DNA of 64,000 bases from Puccinellia tenuiflora (GCA_012064385.1 QRDG01002506.1:62001-126000), one strand, 5' to 3'; positions 44,135-56,292 are shown, counted from the first letter of the stretch. Program-made: numbers and translations. The notes: generated from the sequence alone by a model not told the origin.

Positions 44135-44321
44135 CTTAAAGGCAATGGTGGACCGGCGTCGATGCGTGGCGAGGGGGTCGCGGGGACAGGCTGCGGGAGG
44201 ATTCTTACGGGTGGCGCAGCAGGCTTGACAGCTGATAGGTCCCCCGCCTCTTCACCTCTGCCGCCTCGTCTTCATCACGCGGAACCCGCTCCATCGACTC
44301 CTACGATGGACGCGTCGAGAC

Positions 44322-44338
44322 GCGGGCCCAGGGGCTAC
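44322..44338 (+). promoter_or_regulatory. Polypurine-like tract before A's 3' LTR
   Basis: GCGGGCCCAGGGGCTAC abuts the TG of the LTR. CAGGGGGCTA-type tracts are usual in Tat elements, though this is not a perfect purine run. Confidence 0.6.
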
Positions 44339-44423
44339 TGTTGGGACTACGGGAACCAGGGTCCCCTGTCCCAGCTGTCGGCGGCCCGCAGATTTCACAT
44401 TGCTGGCATTATCTAGCGCACGC
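44339..44423 (+). repeat. 3' LTR of A, first part (up to insertion L)
   Basis: TGTTGGGACTACGGG..., 85 bp equivalent to 16434-16518 with seven substitutions. The last five bases, CACGC, are the left target copy of L. Confidence 0.92.
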
Positions 44424-47400
44424 TGTAACATCCCAAATTTAGAACAAGAATTAACAAGACCCAAAATTCGGAACCAACTAAATTTTTTTGAAATTTCTTC
44501 ACTACTGATTGTGTTTTCCTTTATATTGTTCTGTTTGGCCTTGTGTGACTTGATGTTTATGTTGTTTGACTAGTGAATATTAATCCAAGAACCCAACCCA
44601 AGTAAAAATATATTAAACTTGGTGCTCATGTTATGACAAGAGTAGATTCCATATATCTTTTCCAATCTTATTTTGGCCAAAGTCTATTTCAATGATGTTT
44701 GAATTCAGCAACAAAGAAAATACCCTTTAGTTGAGAAAGTAAAAGTATTTCCAAAATTATGTGTTCCCAAAAATATGGAGACCTATATGTTATCTCCTAT
44801 CTAATTATCAACCTTGATATTTTGCATGTGTATGCAACTCCCATTTTATAAACTCTGATTTCCACTCCATTTGAAAACAACACTAGTGGGAAATATATTA
44901 CCCCACATATTTCCTTTCTCAAACCTTTTTGAAAACAATTAAGTTATGAGTTGAGATATTCTTTAAACATCATCTTGTCATAATTGAGTGTGATCATTTT
45001 TATAAGATAGTATTGTTAATTATGGAAATGGTGGTGTGATTAATTCATGTGGTTTGAATTGTGTGGTCATGGTTGTGATGTGAATATTGTTGTATTTTGT
45101 TGCTTGATGTGTGTGTTTGATAAATAAAATTATGAAGAAAGGAAAAGAAACAAAATAAAAACATCAACACATAAAATCATGTGATAAGTGACAAACAAAT
45201 TTCTCCATGTGAGAAATTAAGTTTCTTCCAAATAAAATTCAGTGGAGTGACATTTAATCACTCTCAATTTTATTCCTACAACTTTTCCCTCTCAATTTAT
45301 TATTTTCAAAAATCCAAATTTAATATCTAATTTCTTTCTTTATCTTTTAAATCATCAAATATGTGGTGCTAAACTTGCCAAATAAATTCCACCACAGCAC
45401 CACAAATCCCTATTAATTTATATGAAGCAAATTGTGGAAACAGATTTCAAAAATATAAATCCAAACTTGGTTCATGCATTGTGTCGAACACCTTGCAGGC
45501 ATGAACTGTGTTCATCCTCAAATCAACCAAATCCAAACCAAATCCGATGAATCCGTTCATAATCGAGCTAGTGAGCCTCACCATCCCTCTGCCCCCACTC
45601 ACCGGAGCCCGAGGGAGCACGGAGGAGGTCCAATTTGACCTAGGTTGTCGCCGTGGTCTCGAGGGAGCTGCGCGCCCAAACTCGCGCGCCATGGTCGGCA
45701 CTGTGGCCGTGGCGTGGCGACGCCGTGTTGTGCCGCACCGTGTCCCCCCTCTCTCCCTTAACTCGCTGCCCCCTCTCGCACCCGCACAACACCCTGTAGG
45801 AGCCCTAAACCGTCGGAAGCTTGTCGGCCATGCATGCCCGTGCACCGCCCAAGCCATCACAGAGCACGTCGCGGCCATCCCCCACATCGAGCTCTCTCCG
45901 CTCGCTTCCACGCACCCCCTCTTGCCCCCTGCCGTCCCAACACCGTAGCCGCCCCCGCACCGCCCCTATGGCGAGCCCGCGTGCCGCTTAACCGCTCCCG
46001 CACCGTGTCCACCATGGACCGGCCGTCGGGCTATAAATGGCCGCCCCGGGCCTCGCCATCTCCCCACACCCCCTCACAGCCTCTCCAGTGCCGCTGCAGC
46101 CCACGGCCGTGCCGTTTCCGCTCAGCCGTGCCTAAGGTAGGCGATGACGGTATCGTGGCCGTGCTGCCACCTCTCCCTCTCCTTTCTCCCCCTAACTCTC
46201 TAGCGTGCCTCACCGCCACCGCACACTCACCTGCATGTCCATTTCTTGCACAGAAGCGCCGCCAGGAGCTCGCCGTCGACATCCCGTGTCCGTGGAGGCC
46301 GTGCTGCTCGCCGCCGATGAACCAGCCCATCCCAACAACCAGGACTCCTCCAGCAAGCTTCCCCAGGCCGCCGCGACCGATTTTCATCACTTGCACGTCC
46401 TCCTGAGCCCAAGGTGAGCCGCCCGACCGCCGCACTCCGTTGGACGCACGGTGGCGCCGCCCAGTTGCGGTCGTCGCCGATGCGGTCGCTCCGGACCATT
46501 GGATCTAGATCCAACGGTAGCTTACCGGTTCATTTAAGTTAGGCTGACGGGCTAGCCCCACCCGTCAGCATTTTAATAATTTTCCAGCGTGCACTTTGTC
46601 CGTGACGTGTAGGCCCAACCTGTCATAAATCTGAACATTATCCAGAATAGTTAGGTTTTCTAATTTATTTTTCCCTGGAAATTCCAGTACTGGCATCAAA
46701 TTTAAAAATCAATATCTCGAGATTTTGGAATCCAAATAAATCAAATAAATATGTTATGGAAAGCTTATGAAATTCTCTAACTCACCAAAGTGGTTTCATT
46801 TCATTTAGATTAGCAAATAAAGAAGAGTCTTAAAAATGCCACAAGAGGTATAAAATCTAAACTTGTTTGTTTCTGATGCTCTGTTAATCCAAATAGTGTC
46901 AAACTAATTTTTTTAGCTTAGTACTGTGATCTCTTAGCTCCCCTAATTTTTGTAGAATTAATTAATCATTATTAATTAATTGGCATCTGCTGAAAGTCAA
47001 AAAGCATTTCTGGACTAAAACATTCATATAACAATAAAGGTTAATCCAAATGAGTTAGGACCAATTTTTTTATATCACATTTAATCAATGTTAGTTACCC
47101 CTAAAAGGATTTAATTTTTGAATAAAATTAACTTGAGTTGTAGCAAAAACTAAAATATTAACTTACTGGATTAAAACAATTATATAGGGAGTTTAATAAC
47201 TCCAATTGAATTAAATCCAATTGGGTTGTCTTCTACACATCAGTAGCTTTCTGTAGAATTTTAGTTCATATTTTTGTGATCAATAGAACATAAGTTATGA
47301 AATTAAAAATGAAACCCTAGTTTCTGCCATAATTGTGACACAATTACATAATGGTTTATTAAATTAAATTGAATTCAAATTGTGTTGCTTTGTGAGTGCA

Positions 47401-49629
47401 GTAGCTATGTGTGATGCTTGATTGAGTAGCTTAGTAATGGTAGGTATTGCTTGTTTATTTTTATGTTAGATTATTTTTGTGTGATTAATATGACTACTTT
47501 GCTTGTTAAACTTGGTTGTCTTTAAGTTGAGTACTAGCTTGAGTATCTAGTTAATGTCTTTACTTTAGCTTGGTAAAATATTTTGATTTACAGAGATTAT
47601 TTGGTGACTTAGCTTTTGTCTGAAGTATTTCCTGTTTGAATAAAGATGCTTAATCACAACCCTAATCATATTTTTATAAACATGAGTAGTGTGGTGATTG
47701 CCAAACTTGTTTGTTAAATAATAGTTTTCCATCATGATTGTTGTTTGTTAGTAATTGCTTGATGTTTGCTGTTGGAGTGTTCTACTGTATGTTGATTGTG
47801 TTCTTTCCTTTTTAAGACGCTAGATAGAAACGCTATCGGAGTGAACCTTGGAAAGGATTTATTGGAGAAGAACCGGAGTTTATTTCCTTGATCAGTAAGG
47901 AGAAGTCCAGGGACATTATGCTGAAAACAGGCAGGCTACTTCTCTGAGCTTGCATTGATATACGTCTATTTTGATTTACATGTTTTACCTATAAAGAGCA
48001 TAAATGACTTAAGTGGTTTTTGCCACTAAAGCTATGATTTTGTAAACCCTTTCCGAAAATACAAGTATATTATTTTGACACCCTATATGGAGGTATTGGA
48101 TGGAAAATTTCTTTTTCAAACTATACGATGGGAAAAGAAAAATATTGTTTACTCAAAACTCCTTTGGAAGTACTTGGATAAATGTGGAATGCCGTGAGAT
48201 CGGTGATGAAGTGGAGAAATGGTGAATGGTGATGTTTATGAAAAATGCACATTGAGTCCTTGTACTTACTGAACAGCCAATAACCTGTGCGACCACATCT
48301 ACCCACATATGGGAAAGGGCATAGTCATATAGTTTGCTCATATTAGTATGGGATGCCTCAACAACGAGGATGACCTCGTTCCATGAGGGGATGGTCACGG
48401 CGACCTACCCCCTGACCTGGGTCCTAGCAATCTGATGGATGGAGGATTGAAGATCCATATTTGGGTCGCCGGGCAGAACTACGAGTCCTCACACTTAGGT
48501 TCCTCAACGGGGGATCCTGTACTAGGTGTCGAGGGAATGGTGAATTCCTAGCGGTAGGGTCATATACTAGCATGAGCAAAACAGGCTATGGTCGGTGGCT
48601 CAACTTCGCATACACCTTGTATGGCGGGACGTGGCAGACACGATGAGTTACCGGATGGATGTGGGAAAAGCGTGCTACCTCTGCAGAGGGTAAAACTATT
48701 CGAATAGCCGAGTCCTCGGATATGGACAGTTGGGAGGCTGTCCTAGGTCATGAGCAAGTTTTGGAATAGATTTGAGATTTGAAAGAGAAAATGAAGTGGA
48801 GGATGTTTTATGCATCTATGCCAGTGGGCCGGCATGAGGTCGTTGGGATTGAATGACCAGGAAGGGTTATGGTCGAAAAAGGAGGAGTTTTGAAGAAATA
48901 AACAAAATGGTGATTTTCCGGGAAAAACGTTTTCTAAAAGGGACTTCTTACCTTTTTCAACAAACATCTACTTTTGGGAAAACATTTTAAAGGAGATTTC
49001 TTACAAAGGCTGATTTATGGGCAAAAGATCTAAAAGCCTTCTTTTCTGTTAACAAAGGCTATAGATGTTTTCGAAAAATATACAAGGGTTATGAAAAGTT
49101 ATAAAATTCTCCTTATTTTTCTTCAACGAAAGTTATAGAGTTTCTAGAAAAAGTTTTTATTAAACAAAAGTCTATCCTTCTGTTTTCAATAAGGATAGAG
49201 TTTTCAAAGCAAACAATGTTTTACTCAAACTATAAAATGTGTAGTGCATGCTCATTCGGGGGGGGGGGGGGGTAGTTTGCGAGTACAATCAAATGTACTC
49301 ATATTGGTTTCGTCCCTGGCTATTGTCTTAGCCAGATTTTAAAGAAGAGCAGCTTGAAGAAGAAGACGGAAATGACGTCAATGCGAACTAGGGCGCTTCC
49401 CAGTCAGTTGCCTGTAGGGTTAAGGCGAATGACTTGGGCTCCACGTTGTTTGGTGATTTCCGCTACAAGTACCTATTGAAGATTATGACTTCAATCAAGT
49501 AAGTAAATTCCTTCGGTATTTATGGATGTTCTTTGATTACCAGTTTGATTGTGCACAGCGACACACTGATCATGGGATCGCTGATGTAGGCACAAGGGTA
49601 TTTCGGACGGCTAGTCCGGGGTCCCCACA
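44424..49629 (+). repeat. L: solo LTR of the long chromovirus family, plus strand
   Basis: It starts TGTAACATCCC and ends GGTCCCCACA, 5206 bp, flanked by CACGC (44419-44423 and 49630-49634). A TATA box (CTATAAATGG) is at 46031-46040 within a GC-rich block (45560-46560) that shares ordered motifs with LTR F. The remainder is AT-rich. A pure G run lies near 49258-49272. No gag or pol is present. Removing L restores A's 3' LTR exactly as in the 5' copy (CGCACGCCTCGTG), which confirms both ends. The unusually large size leaves room for further unrecognised insertions inside it. Confidence 0.85.
46031..46040 (+). promoter_or_regulatory. TATA box of LTR L
   Basis: CTATAAATGG, about 1.6 kb into the LTR, equivalent to the box in F at 8989. 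Confidence 0.6.
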
Positions 49630-49634
49630 CACGC

Positions 49635-50204
49635 CTCGTGAGGGACGGCCGCTCCCCCGCGGGTCAAGGCTAGAGGATCACACCAAGCCCGCCTCGCGAG
49701 GCGTCCGAATGAAGGCCCCTCTGTGGCTACCCCGCGGAGGGAGGAGATGACGCCAAAAGTACACATCAGAGCCACATACGGGGCGGTCTGCCCATTTCAG
49801 TGATTAAAGATTGGGACAGTGCGAGACCGAGCGAAGGACGAGAGGACCCTTCCCTCTTTGGTGCTTAAAGCTCCCGTCGAGGGACCCGTCCTGAAGGACG
49901 TGGTCAGCAAGCCATGCACCCTCCTTTGGCTTCTCTTGGCCAATTGTGGTTTCCCTTCCCGCCAAGAGGAAGAGGCCCAGGTCACTATAAAAGGGGGGTC
50001 ACAGCCAAGACTCCAACAATCAACACCCGTGATATAACCAGACAAGCAGGAGTAGGGTTTTACACCGCAACAGTGGCCTGAACCTGGGTAAACCTTGTGT
50101 GTGTTCTCTCCATGCTCCACTCGTCTTGCGTAGAGATCTCATCGGTAGACTAGATTTCAACCCTGTAGAAGAACTTAGGTCCATCGGAACCCACAAATCC
50201 GACA
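49635..50204 (+). repeat. 3' LTR of A, second part
   Basis: CTCGTGAGGGACGG... to CACAAATCCGACA, matching 16519-17114. TATA (CTATAAAAGG) is at about 49985. The G run is only six bases here, and the segment CCTCCATTGTAAGG-like of the 5' LTR is missing. Confidence 0.92.
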
Positions 50205-50209
50205 TCCAT
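50205..50209. other. Target-site duplication of A, right copy (TCCAT)
   Basis: Matches 16429-16433; D's gag continues after it. Confidence 0.95.
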
Positions 50210-50700
50210 GGTGACACGTCCACCCTGACGGGAACCACCTGCTCAAGGACTGCTGCCAAGTGAAGGGCCTCGCCGTGCGCGCACAACGTCAGGCTGACGG
50301 GGTCGGCCCAGGTGCCTACTACAGCTGCGGACTCACCGGGCACTACTCTCGAGACTGCCCCACGGGTCGCCAAGGCGGTGACAGCCGGGGGTGGGGACGT
50401 GGCGGAGGCTGCGGAGGCCGCGGATGAGGGCGTGGAGGCCAAGGCGGACGCAACCTACAGTTCACCCACGACAACAACGGGGACGCTCCGGCTCCTTAGG
50501 GCGGCGGCAATGTACAATTCCAAGAGATCAATGGAGTTGTCGGGTTCATCCACGGAGGAGCCTCCCTGCCTCCTTCCAATAGCGCGAGCAAGAGACTTGT
50601 CCGGGAGCTGAACGCGGTCGCTTCGGCACCGCCAAAGCCTCTGGAATGGTCTAATCAGGTCATCACCTTCGACCCGGAGGATCATCCCGACAATGTCGCC
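50210..50700 (+). pseudogene. gag: gag of D, 3' part with damaged zinc knuckle
   Basis: Continues the frame interrupted at 16428: an early TGA, then HLLKDCCQVKGLA and the nucleocapsid knuckle YYSCGLTGHYSRDC (50317-50358). In the family the knuckle is C-x2-C-x4-H-x4-C; here the first Cys is Tyr (TAC), so zinc binding should be lost. A Gly/Arg-rich stretch follows. Confidence 0.82.
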
Positions 50701-51174
50701 GGGGTAGGGACCCTGCCCCTGATCGTGTCGCCCATCATCCACAACTACAAGGTCACCAAGATGCTGGTCGACGGTTGCTCTAGCCTCAACCTGCTGACGG
50801 CAAAGGTCTTAGCCACACTGCAAATCCCCCTTTCCCACTTGCAAGACACTGGCGTGTTCCAAGGTGTAAACGGGAACGTCACACGGCCTCTGGGGAAGAT
50901 CACTCTTCCGATCACTTTCAGTGACCCCAAGAACTTCCGCACCGAGGAGATCGTCTTCGACATTGCCGACACGCCGCTCCCGTACAACGGCATCCTTGGC
51001 CAACCTGCACTGGCCAAGTTCATGGCCGTCTCCCACTTCACCTACAACATGCTGAAAATCCCGGCGGCATGGGGCGTGATCAAAGTCAAGGCCGACATCG
51101 ACGATGCCATCTTCTGCGTCCAAAACCTGAACCAAACGGTGGCGGCGACGGCGGACTCCCGTCAAGATGTGTAG
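50701..51174 (+). pseudogene. pol: Aspartic protease of D
   Basis: The frame reads MLVDGCSSLNLLTAKVL, then IADTPLPYNGILGQPALAKFM, and ends at TAG 51172. The active-site motif is VDGCS instead of the family's VDGGS, so one glycine of the D-G-G triplet is Cys. Otherwise the domain is complete and closely parallels A's protease (19156-19722). Confidence 0.82.
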
Positions 51175-51342
51175 GAGGTCGGTACCAGTGCATTCTCCAG
51201 GGATGGAGGGTACCTTGAGGGCTCGACATCCACTTCCTCCAAGAAGGCGCCATTCCGCGGCGACCCGCAGATGACCAAGAAGGTGGCAGTAACAAGCGAC
51301 GGTTCCCGCACCATCACCATCGGTGGCCACCTCGCTAACAAA

Positions 51343-51957
51343 TAGGAAAGCGCACTTGTCGTCTTCCTTCGGGAGAACTCTGACGTCTTCGCGTGGGAGG
51401 CGTCAGGTTTACCCGGCGTACCAAGGGAGGTGATCGAGCACAAACTAGCGGTGAAGAAGGATGCCCGCCCCGTGAAGCAAGTTCTGTAGAAGTAGAGCAA
51501 GGAGAAGTTGGAGTTCATCGTCACCGAAACCGACAAGCTACTGGAAGCCGGCGTCATCATGGTGGTTCCTCACCCCACTTGGGTGGCCAACCCCATGGTG
51601 GTGCCAAAACCGATGACCTCCAAACTGCGACTCTGCATCGACTTCACAGACCTGAACAAGGCCTGCCCCAAGGACCCATTCCCTCTGCCGCGCATCGACC
51701 AGATTGTGGATTCCACGGCCGGCTGCGAGTCGCTGTGCTCCTGGATGCCTTCTCTGGGTATCACCAGATGATGATGGTGGTCGAGGACCAGGAGAAGACG
51801 GCCTTCATCACAACGAAGGGCTGCTACTGCTACACCCAGATGCCTTTCGGCCTCCAGAACACCGGCGCTACCTTCCAGCGCGCGATGCAGGCGTGCCTCG
51901 GGCCTCAGCTGGGCCGCAATGTTGAAGCGTACATCGACAACATCGTGGCATCACCGC
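51343..51957 (+). pseudogene. pol: Reverse transcriptase of D, frameshifted, catalytic box mutated, thumb deleted
   Basis: It starts around ALVVFLRENSDVFAW (51352) and includes PTWVANPMVVPKP, LCIDFTDLNKACPKDPF and PLPRIDQIVDSTAGC. A one-base shift near 51735 moves it to the frame with DAFSGYHQMMM and MPFGLQNTGATFQR. The catalytic box reads YIDNIV (51930-51947) where the family has Y-x-D-D, so a catalytic Asp is Asn. Directly after it the sequence jumps to a part that in A lies downstream of the RT thumb (SRLGERALPFFK), so roughly 100 codons are missing. Confidence 0.85.
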
Positions 51958-52766
51958 ACTCGGGCGCTTCATCTCAAGGCTTGGAGAGTGGCCTTACCGT
52001 TCTTCAAGTTACTCAATAAATCGGGCCCCATGGAGTGGACACCCGAGGCCGAGGAAGCTCTCCAGTCCCTCAAGCGCTACCTTGCCTCACCACCAGTCCT
52101 TGTGGCCCTAGCAAAGAAGGAGCCTTTGCTGCTGTACATCAAAGCCACCAACCAGGTGGTTAGTGCCGTGCTGGTAGCAGAACGCAATGCACCTCCGAAG
52201 AAATCGGGCAGGGGCAAGTGTCCCGGGGATCCGTTCCCGAGGCAATCAAGCAATAAGAGGCTGCCGGGCGACCAGGGGTTCAATGATGCCAGCACCCCAA
52301 CCCCTCTCATCAACATCGAACCCGACATCACGAAAGACGAAGGGATCCACTCCGAGGCAGCCCTGCCGAGGGCTACTTCAACAACACCCTGGGGCGCCGA
52401 GGATGTGGAGGCCGCTGAGCCCGCCAACAACTCAGCGACCCGCAAGGTGCAGCATCCAGGCTACTTCATCAGCTCGGTGTTGTGCGACGCCCGGGAGCGA
52501 TATCCCATCATGCAGAAGCTTTTGCTAGCAATCCTCATTGCTTCCCGCAAGATGAGGCCGTACTTTGAGGGGAACCCGATCACGGTGGTGTCCAAGTACA
52601 ACCTAAGAAGCCCCCTGGAGAACCCGCTGGCCACTGGGCGCATCTCAGCGTGGGCCATGGAACTTCAGGTCTCCGGTCTCAAATTCGAGCACATAGACAA
52701 CATCAAGAGCCAAGCGCTGGCTGACTTCACAGCCGAGTGGACCGAGACGGTGTTCGACGACCCGTA
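51958..52766 (+). pseudogene. pol: RNase H of D
   Basis: The frame from 51919 continues WRVALPFFKLLNKSGPMEW, EALQSLKRYLASPPVLV, LLLYIKATNQVVSAVLV and ends AEWTETVFDDP at 52764. Motif order equals A's RNase H at 20660-21350. It includes a linker with FISSVLCDARERYPIMQKLL. Confidence 0.82.
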
Positions 52767-52794
52767 AGAGGAAACAAGCCTCCCCGGGAAGGAG

Positions 52795-53250
52795 GATCCC
52801 AACGCCTGGAACATGCACTTCGATGGCTCCTACACCAAGGGACAGGGAGGTGCTAGAGCTGTCCTAACCTCGCCAACCGGCTACTGCCTGAAGTACGTCA
52901 TCCAGATGCATTACCAAGGAAACATCTCAAACAACACGACAGAGTACGAAGACCTGCTCGCGGGACTTCGTGCCGCCATTGGTCTTAACATCGGCAAGCT
53001 TGTCATCAAGGGTGACTCTCAGCTAGTCATCAAGCAAGTCAACAAGGAGTACGCTTGCCCTCAGATGGCGCCATACGTCGAAGAAGTGTGGAAACTCCAG
53101 CGGCGCTTCAGCAGCTTCAGAGCTGTTTATGTCCCGCGGGAGGAGAACATGTCCGCGGATGAGCTGTCACAACTGGCTTCAAAGCGGGAGCCAGTACCTC
53201 CCGGGATCTACATCGAGGTACTCCGGCAGCCTTCAATCTCTCTCGAGAGG
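52795..53250 (+). pseudogene. pol: Archaeal-type RNase H of D
   Basis: It reads NAWNMHFDGSYTKGQGGAR (first catalytic Asp), NNTTEYEDLLAGLRAAI (Glu), KLVIKGDSQLVIKQV (Asp) and ENMSADELSQLAS (Asp). All four acidic positions expected for RNase H are visible. This extra RNase H copy marks D as Tat lineage. The whole domain is open in one frame (52813-53502). Confidence 0.85.
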
Positions 53251-53290
53251 CTCAAGTCAAGGTTTGCATCGACACCGAGGGCTGGCAACC

Positions 53291-53460
53291 CTTCTGCCCA
53301 AGTGGTACTGCTGGTGGAACAAACCCACCCACCCTCGGCCCAAGGCTGGCCCGGAAGCTCAAGACCTGGCAGTGCCCACGGCAGAAGAAGCTTTGCTTCC
53401 TCTTGCCCAAGTGGTACTACTGGTGGAACGAACCCACCCACCCTCGGCCCAAGGCATCGT
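53291..53460. repeat. Tandem duplication of about 111 bp in D between RNase H and integrase
   Basis: GCCCAAGTGGTACTGCTGG at 53297 recurs as GCCCAAGTGGTACTACTGG at 53408, each followed by AACCCACCCACCCTCGGCCC. In the encoded reading the phrase VVLLVEQTHPPSAQG is repeated in another frame. Confidence 0.8.
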
Positions 53461-53523
53461 CAAGTACATGGTGGAGCACGTCCTCCCGGAAGACGACCAT
53501 GAGGCCGAGTGGGTGGCTCGCTA

Positions 53524-54678
53524 GGCTAAGCTCTACGTCTTAATTGACGGCGAGCTCTACCGGCGACGAGACAACGGAGTCAAGCTACGATGCATACCAC
53601 AAGAACAAGGCCAAGAACTGCTGAAGGATATACACGAAGGCACATGCTTGAGTTACGTGGCATCAAGATCACTGGCGGGGAAGGTCTTCCGCCAAGGGTT
53701 CTACTGGCCAACAGTACTTCCCGACGCGGAGCAGCTGGTAGGACCTGCGAAGCCTGCCAGTAATACGTGAAGAACACACACCAGCCGGCTCAAGCGCTGC
53801 AGCCAATACCAATCTCCTGGCCGTTCACGGTCTGGGGGCTGGACATCATCGGCAAGGTGCCAAAGTCTGTCGGAGGACATGAGTACCTGTTCGTGGCCAT
53901 CGACAAGTTCACAAAATAGGTAGAAGCGATGCCAGTACCATGCCAGACGGCTCAGGCCGCCATCAAGTTCATCGAAGGGATCGTCTACCGCTTCGGAGTT
54001 CCAAACAGAATCATCACCGACAACGGCACTCAGTTCACCAGTCGAGCCTTCCTCAACTTCTGCGAAGAAATGGGCATCAAGGTGTGTTTCGCCTCGGTGT
54101 CCTATCCAAGAAGCAACGGACAAGTAGAGTGAGCCAACGCAGAAGTACTCAAGGGGTTGAAGACCAAAGCCTTTAACAAGCTAGAGGATAAAGGGAAAAA
54201 TTGGATTGATCACCTGCCAAGTGTACTGTGGTCCCTCAGAACAACACCAAGCAGAGCCATAAGCGAAACACCCTTCTTCCTCGTCTATGGAGCTGAAGCT
54301 GTCCTGCCAACGGAGCTAAAGCATGGATCCCCCCGGGTGCTCGCTTATGGCGAAGACACGCAAGAAGAGCGAAGGATCGATGACATAAACCTGCTGGAAG
54401 AGAGTAGGTGCCGAGCTTCCTTACGATCAGCTCGGTACCAGCAAGGACTCCGTCGGTACCAGAGTCGTCATGTCCGCTCGTGGGAGCTAAAACCCGGAGA
54501 CCTGTTACTCCGCAAAAAGCAAAGAATGGAAGGCATGAACAAGATGTCATCCAAGTAGGAAGGACCCTACCGGGTCACTCATACCCTGAAACCCGGAGCG
54601 GTATACCTGGAGGACGAGAAAGGCAGGCCGGAGGGCAACGCCTGGAACATCGAGAATCTTCGCAAATTCTACCCCTAA
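53524..54678 (+). pseudogene. pol: Integrase of D, all domains present, several stops
   Basis: Begins LYVLIDGELYRRRDNGV, with the zinc-binding region (HEGTCLSYVASRSLAGK, FRQGFYWPT). The catalytic core has WGLDIIGKVP (Asp, about 53838), ITDNGTQF (Asp, about 54016) and SNGQVE (Glu, 54127). The C-terminal region includes RTTPSRAISETPFFLVYGAEAVLP (in part) and WELKPGDLLLRKK, ending NLRKFYP. In-frame stops at about 53761, 53918 (TAG in FTK*V), 54130 (TGA right after the catalytic Glu) and 54555 (TAG) disable it. Confidence 0.87.
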
Positions 54679-55640
54679 TTACGAACATGAATCGCCCAAC
54701 GTCGAATCCGTTAAAGCACGCCCTGGGGGCTAGTGTTCTGTAATAGGGTGTAATAATCATCGCCAAGAGAATAAAAGATAAGTCATTTCAATTCTATGAG
54801 CCTCAATTCTTGCATGAAAGCGTGTTATCCTTAGCAACCCGTAAGCAGGGGGCTGATATGTGTCGGTGGCTGACGGGTTGAAGCGCAGCGAGTGGCCTCA
54901 CGGATAGGCACTGTCGCCCGATCATGCCGTACTGCCGCGGAAAGGAGGAATCAGGCAGTGCTGTGGTGAGATGAACTTCATCACAGAAATGCACTATCAA
55001 CTGTGCTTGCAGATTGCTTCGGATAACATGCTAACATGGTAAAAGAGAGGGTCCATTCTTTTCCTACTGAAAGTTTGCTGTGTGCACCTCCTTCTCGGGA
55101 CAGGATTAGGTGGCGTAACACGGCTAAGGAGTTGGGTACCCGGGAAGGACAGGGTGGATCGAGGACACGGCAGGAAATCAGCTAAGTCCTTGCATCTGCA
55201 TCCTGCACTTAGGCATAATATCTCGCTCGGAGTCAATATACTATCGACCTGCGCATGCTTGACAGTTGATGAGAGCCTTTGCGGGGGTATGCATCCACCC
55301 CGGCGAACGGTCCGTTTCCCTCTGGCCTAGTACCCGAGGACAGTGGAGAAGGACTCCCGGAAGGTATAGTCTTCGTTAGGGGGAAATCTACCGCGTTAGC
55401 ATCTTAGCAACACATTTGGGATGTGCGCAGGTAGAGTGCTTGGCTACCTAAGAGGACTCCTCTGAAAACTCGACGGCGCATTAGTGCAAAGGAAGATTTG
55501 GAAAATGACCCCAGAAGTTGAGGCTAGCATTGCATTCATTCGAATTTACATTCTGAATTACAATTCTGGATTTACATTCGGTCATGCAACTACTTAAGCC
55601 TATGCTGCTAAGGCCAGGTCGGAGCTAAATCTCCTGGCTA
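54679..55640. other. Non-coding region downstream of D's integrase
   Basis: No gene is seen. The stretch CCCTGGGGGCTAGTGTTCTG (54720) and CAGGGGGCTGATATGTGTCGG (54846) resemble polypurine/LTR-like words common in Tat 3' regions. D's 3' LTR itself was not found; it would lie beyond element G, outside the window. Confidence 0.5.
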
Positions 55641-55843
55641 CGCGTCCTTGTTTTCTTCATGCCTGACGGGAGAACTCTTGATTCCCGAGGACGCCTGGGG
55701 AAAGAGAGGGAACCCGGAATGAGTTTCAGGCATCTCATGGCATACGTGCGCGCCCTGGCACCAAGCAACGAAACAAGGAAAGCATCTCGACTGCCACCTC
55801 GCTCTTGGCATCGTCGTCCGCCTGCGACAAGGGACGAACTAGG

Positions 55844-56203
55844 TCAAGATCTAGACCGGTCCCCAAGGGTGCAAAAGATCAAAGGAGCAGCGGCGTTTAC
55901 CTGCTCGATGGTTTCGAGCTCGGACCAGAGCGCGGACGCCCCCAGGAACCTCGCGGTCTTCTCCGTCAAGGCCGCCAGAAGTTGAGCCCTCCGAAGGGCG
56001 CGCACCCGGGCCCCCTCCTGAGCCACGTAACCAGAGATGGCCGCAAGGCGCGAAATGCCCTTGGCGAGGGCGGAGCGTGATGCCACCTCTTCTTCCTCTC
56101 CAGCGGCCTGGGCCCCAGTTTCCCTTGGTGCCTCCACCACGCCCAAACACACGGACACCACCGTCGACGTCCTAGAAAAGGACATCTCTGCCTCCCCAGA
56201 CAT
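55844..56203 (-). pseudogene. Antisense gene of D, first exon-like frame
   Basis: Minus-strand ATG at 56203 opens 119 codons: a Ser/Thr/acidic leader, then a helical Ala/Arg/Leu-rich part (RLAAISGYVAQEGARVRAL, RRAQLLAALTEKTARFLGAS) to ELETIEQVNAAAP. A TATA box lies about 90 bp upstream (56304-56293). The frame crosses a donor-like word GAGCAG/GTAAAC at about 55906-55897, identical to that in A's antisense gene, so translation past ETIEQ may be intronic. Position (after integrase, opposite strand) matches antisense genes known in Tat elements. I do not recognise the protein. Confidence 0.55.
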
Positions 56204-56292
56204 TGGTCTGTGATATATGGAGGGGCGGAGAGAGCGAGAAGCAAGGAAGCGAAAGGAATCAGGAGATGCGGAGGAGCTTGGGGGATGGAGAG

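Larger units (their letters stand above)
16434..50204 (+). mobile_element. A: Tat-lineage Ty3/gypsy element, inserted in D, with three insertions of its own
   Basis: The order is 5' LTR 16434-17114, gag, protease, RT, RNase H, archaeal-type RNase H, integrase, a long antisense gene, then 3' LTR 44339-50204. TSD is TCCAT. Passengers are B (21521-31435), C (31599-39924) and L (44424-49629), each with its own matching target duplication. Own length after removing passengers and duplicated targets is about 10.3 kb, normal for Tat elements. All coding parts carry stops or frameshifts. The two LTRs differ at roughly 6% of positions by eye, so it is the oldest datable insertion here. Confidence 0.92.

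Noticed and set aside
44424..49629. L as two separate insertions
   Set aside because: One TSD (CACGC) fits the whole interval and no second pair of termini with a duplication was found, though an old nested piece cannot be excluded.
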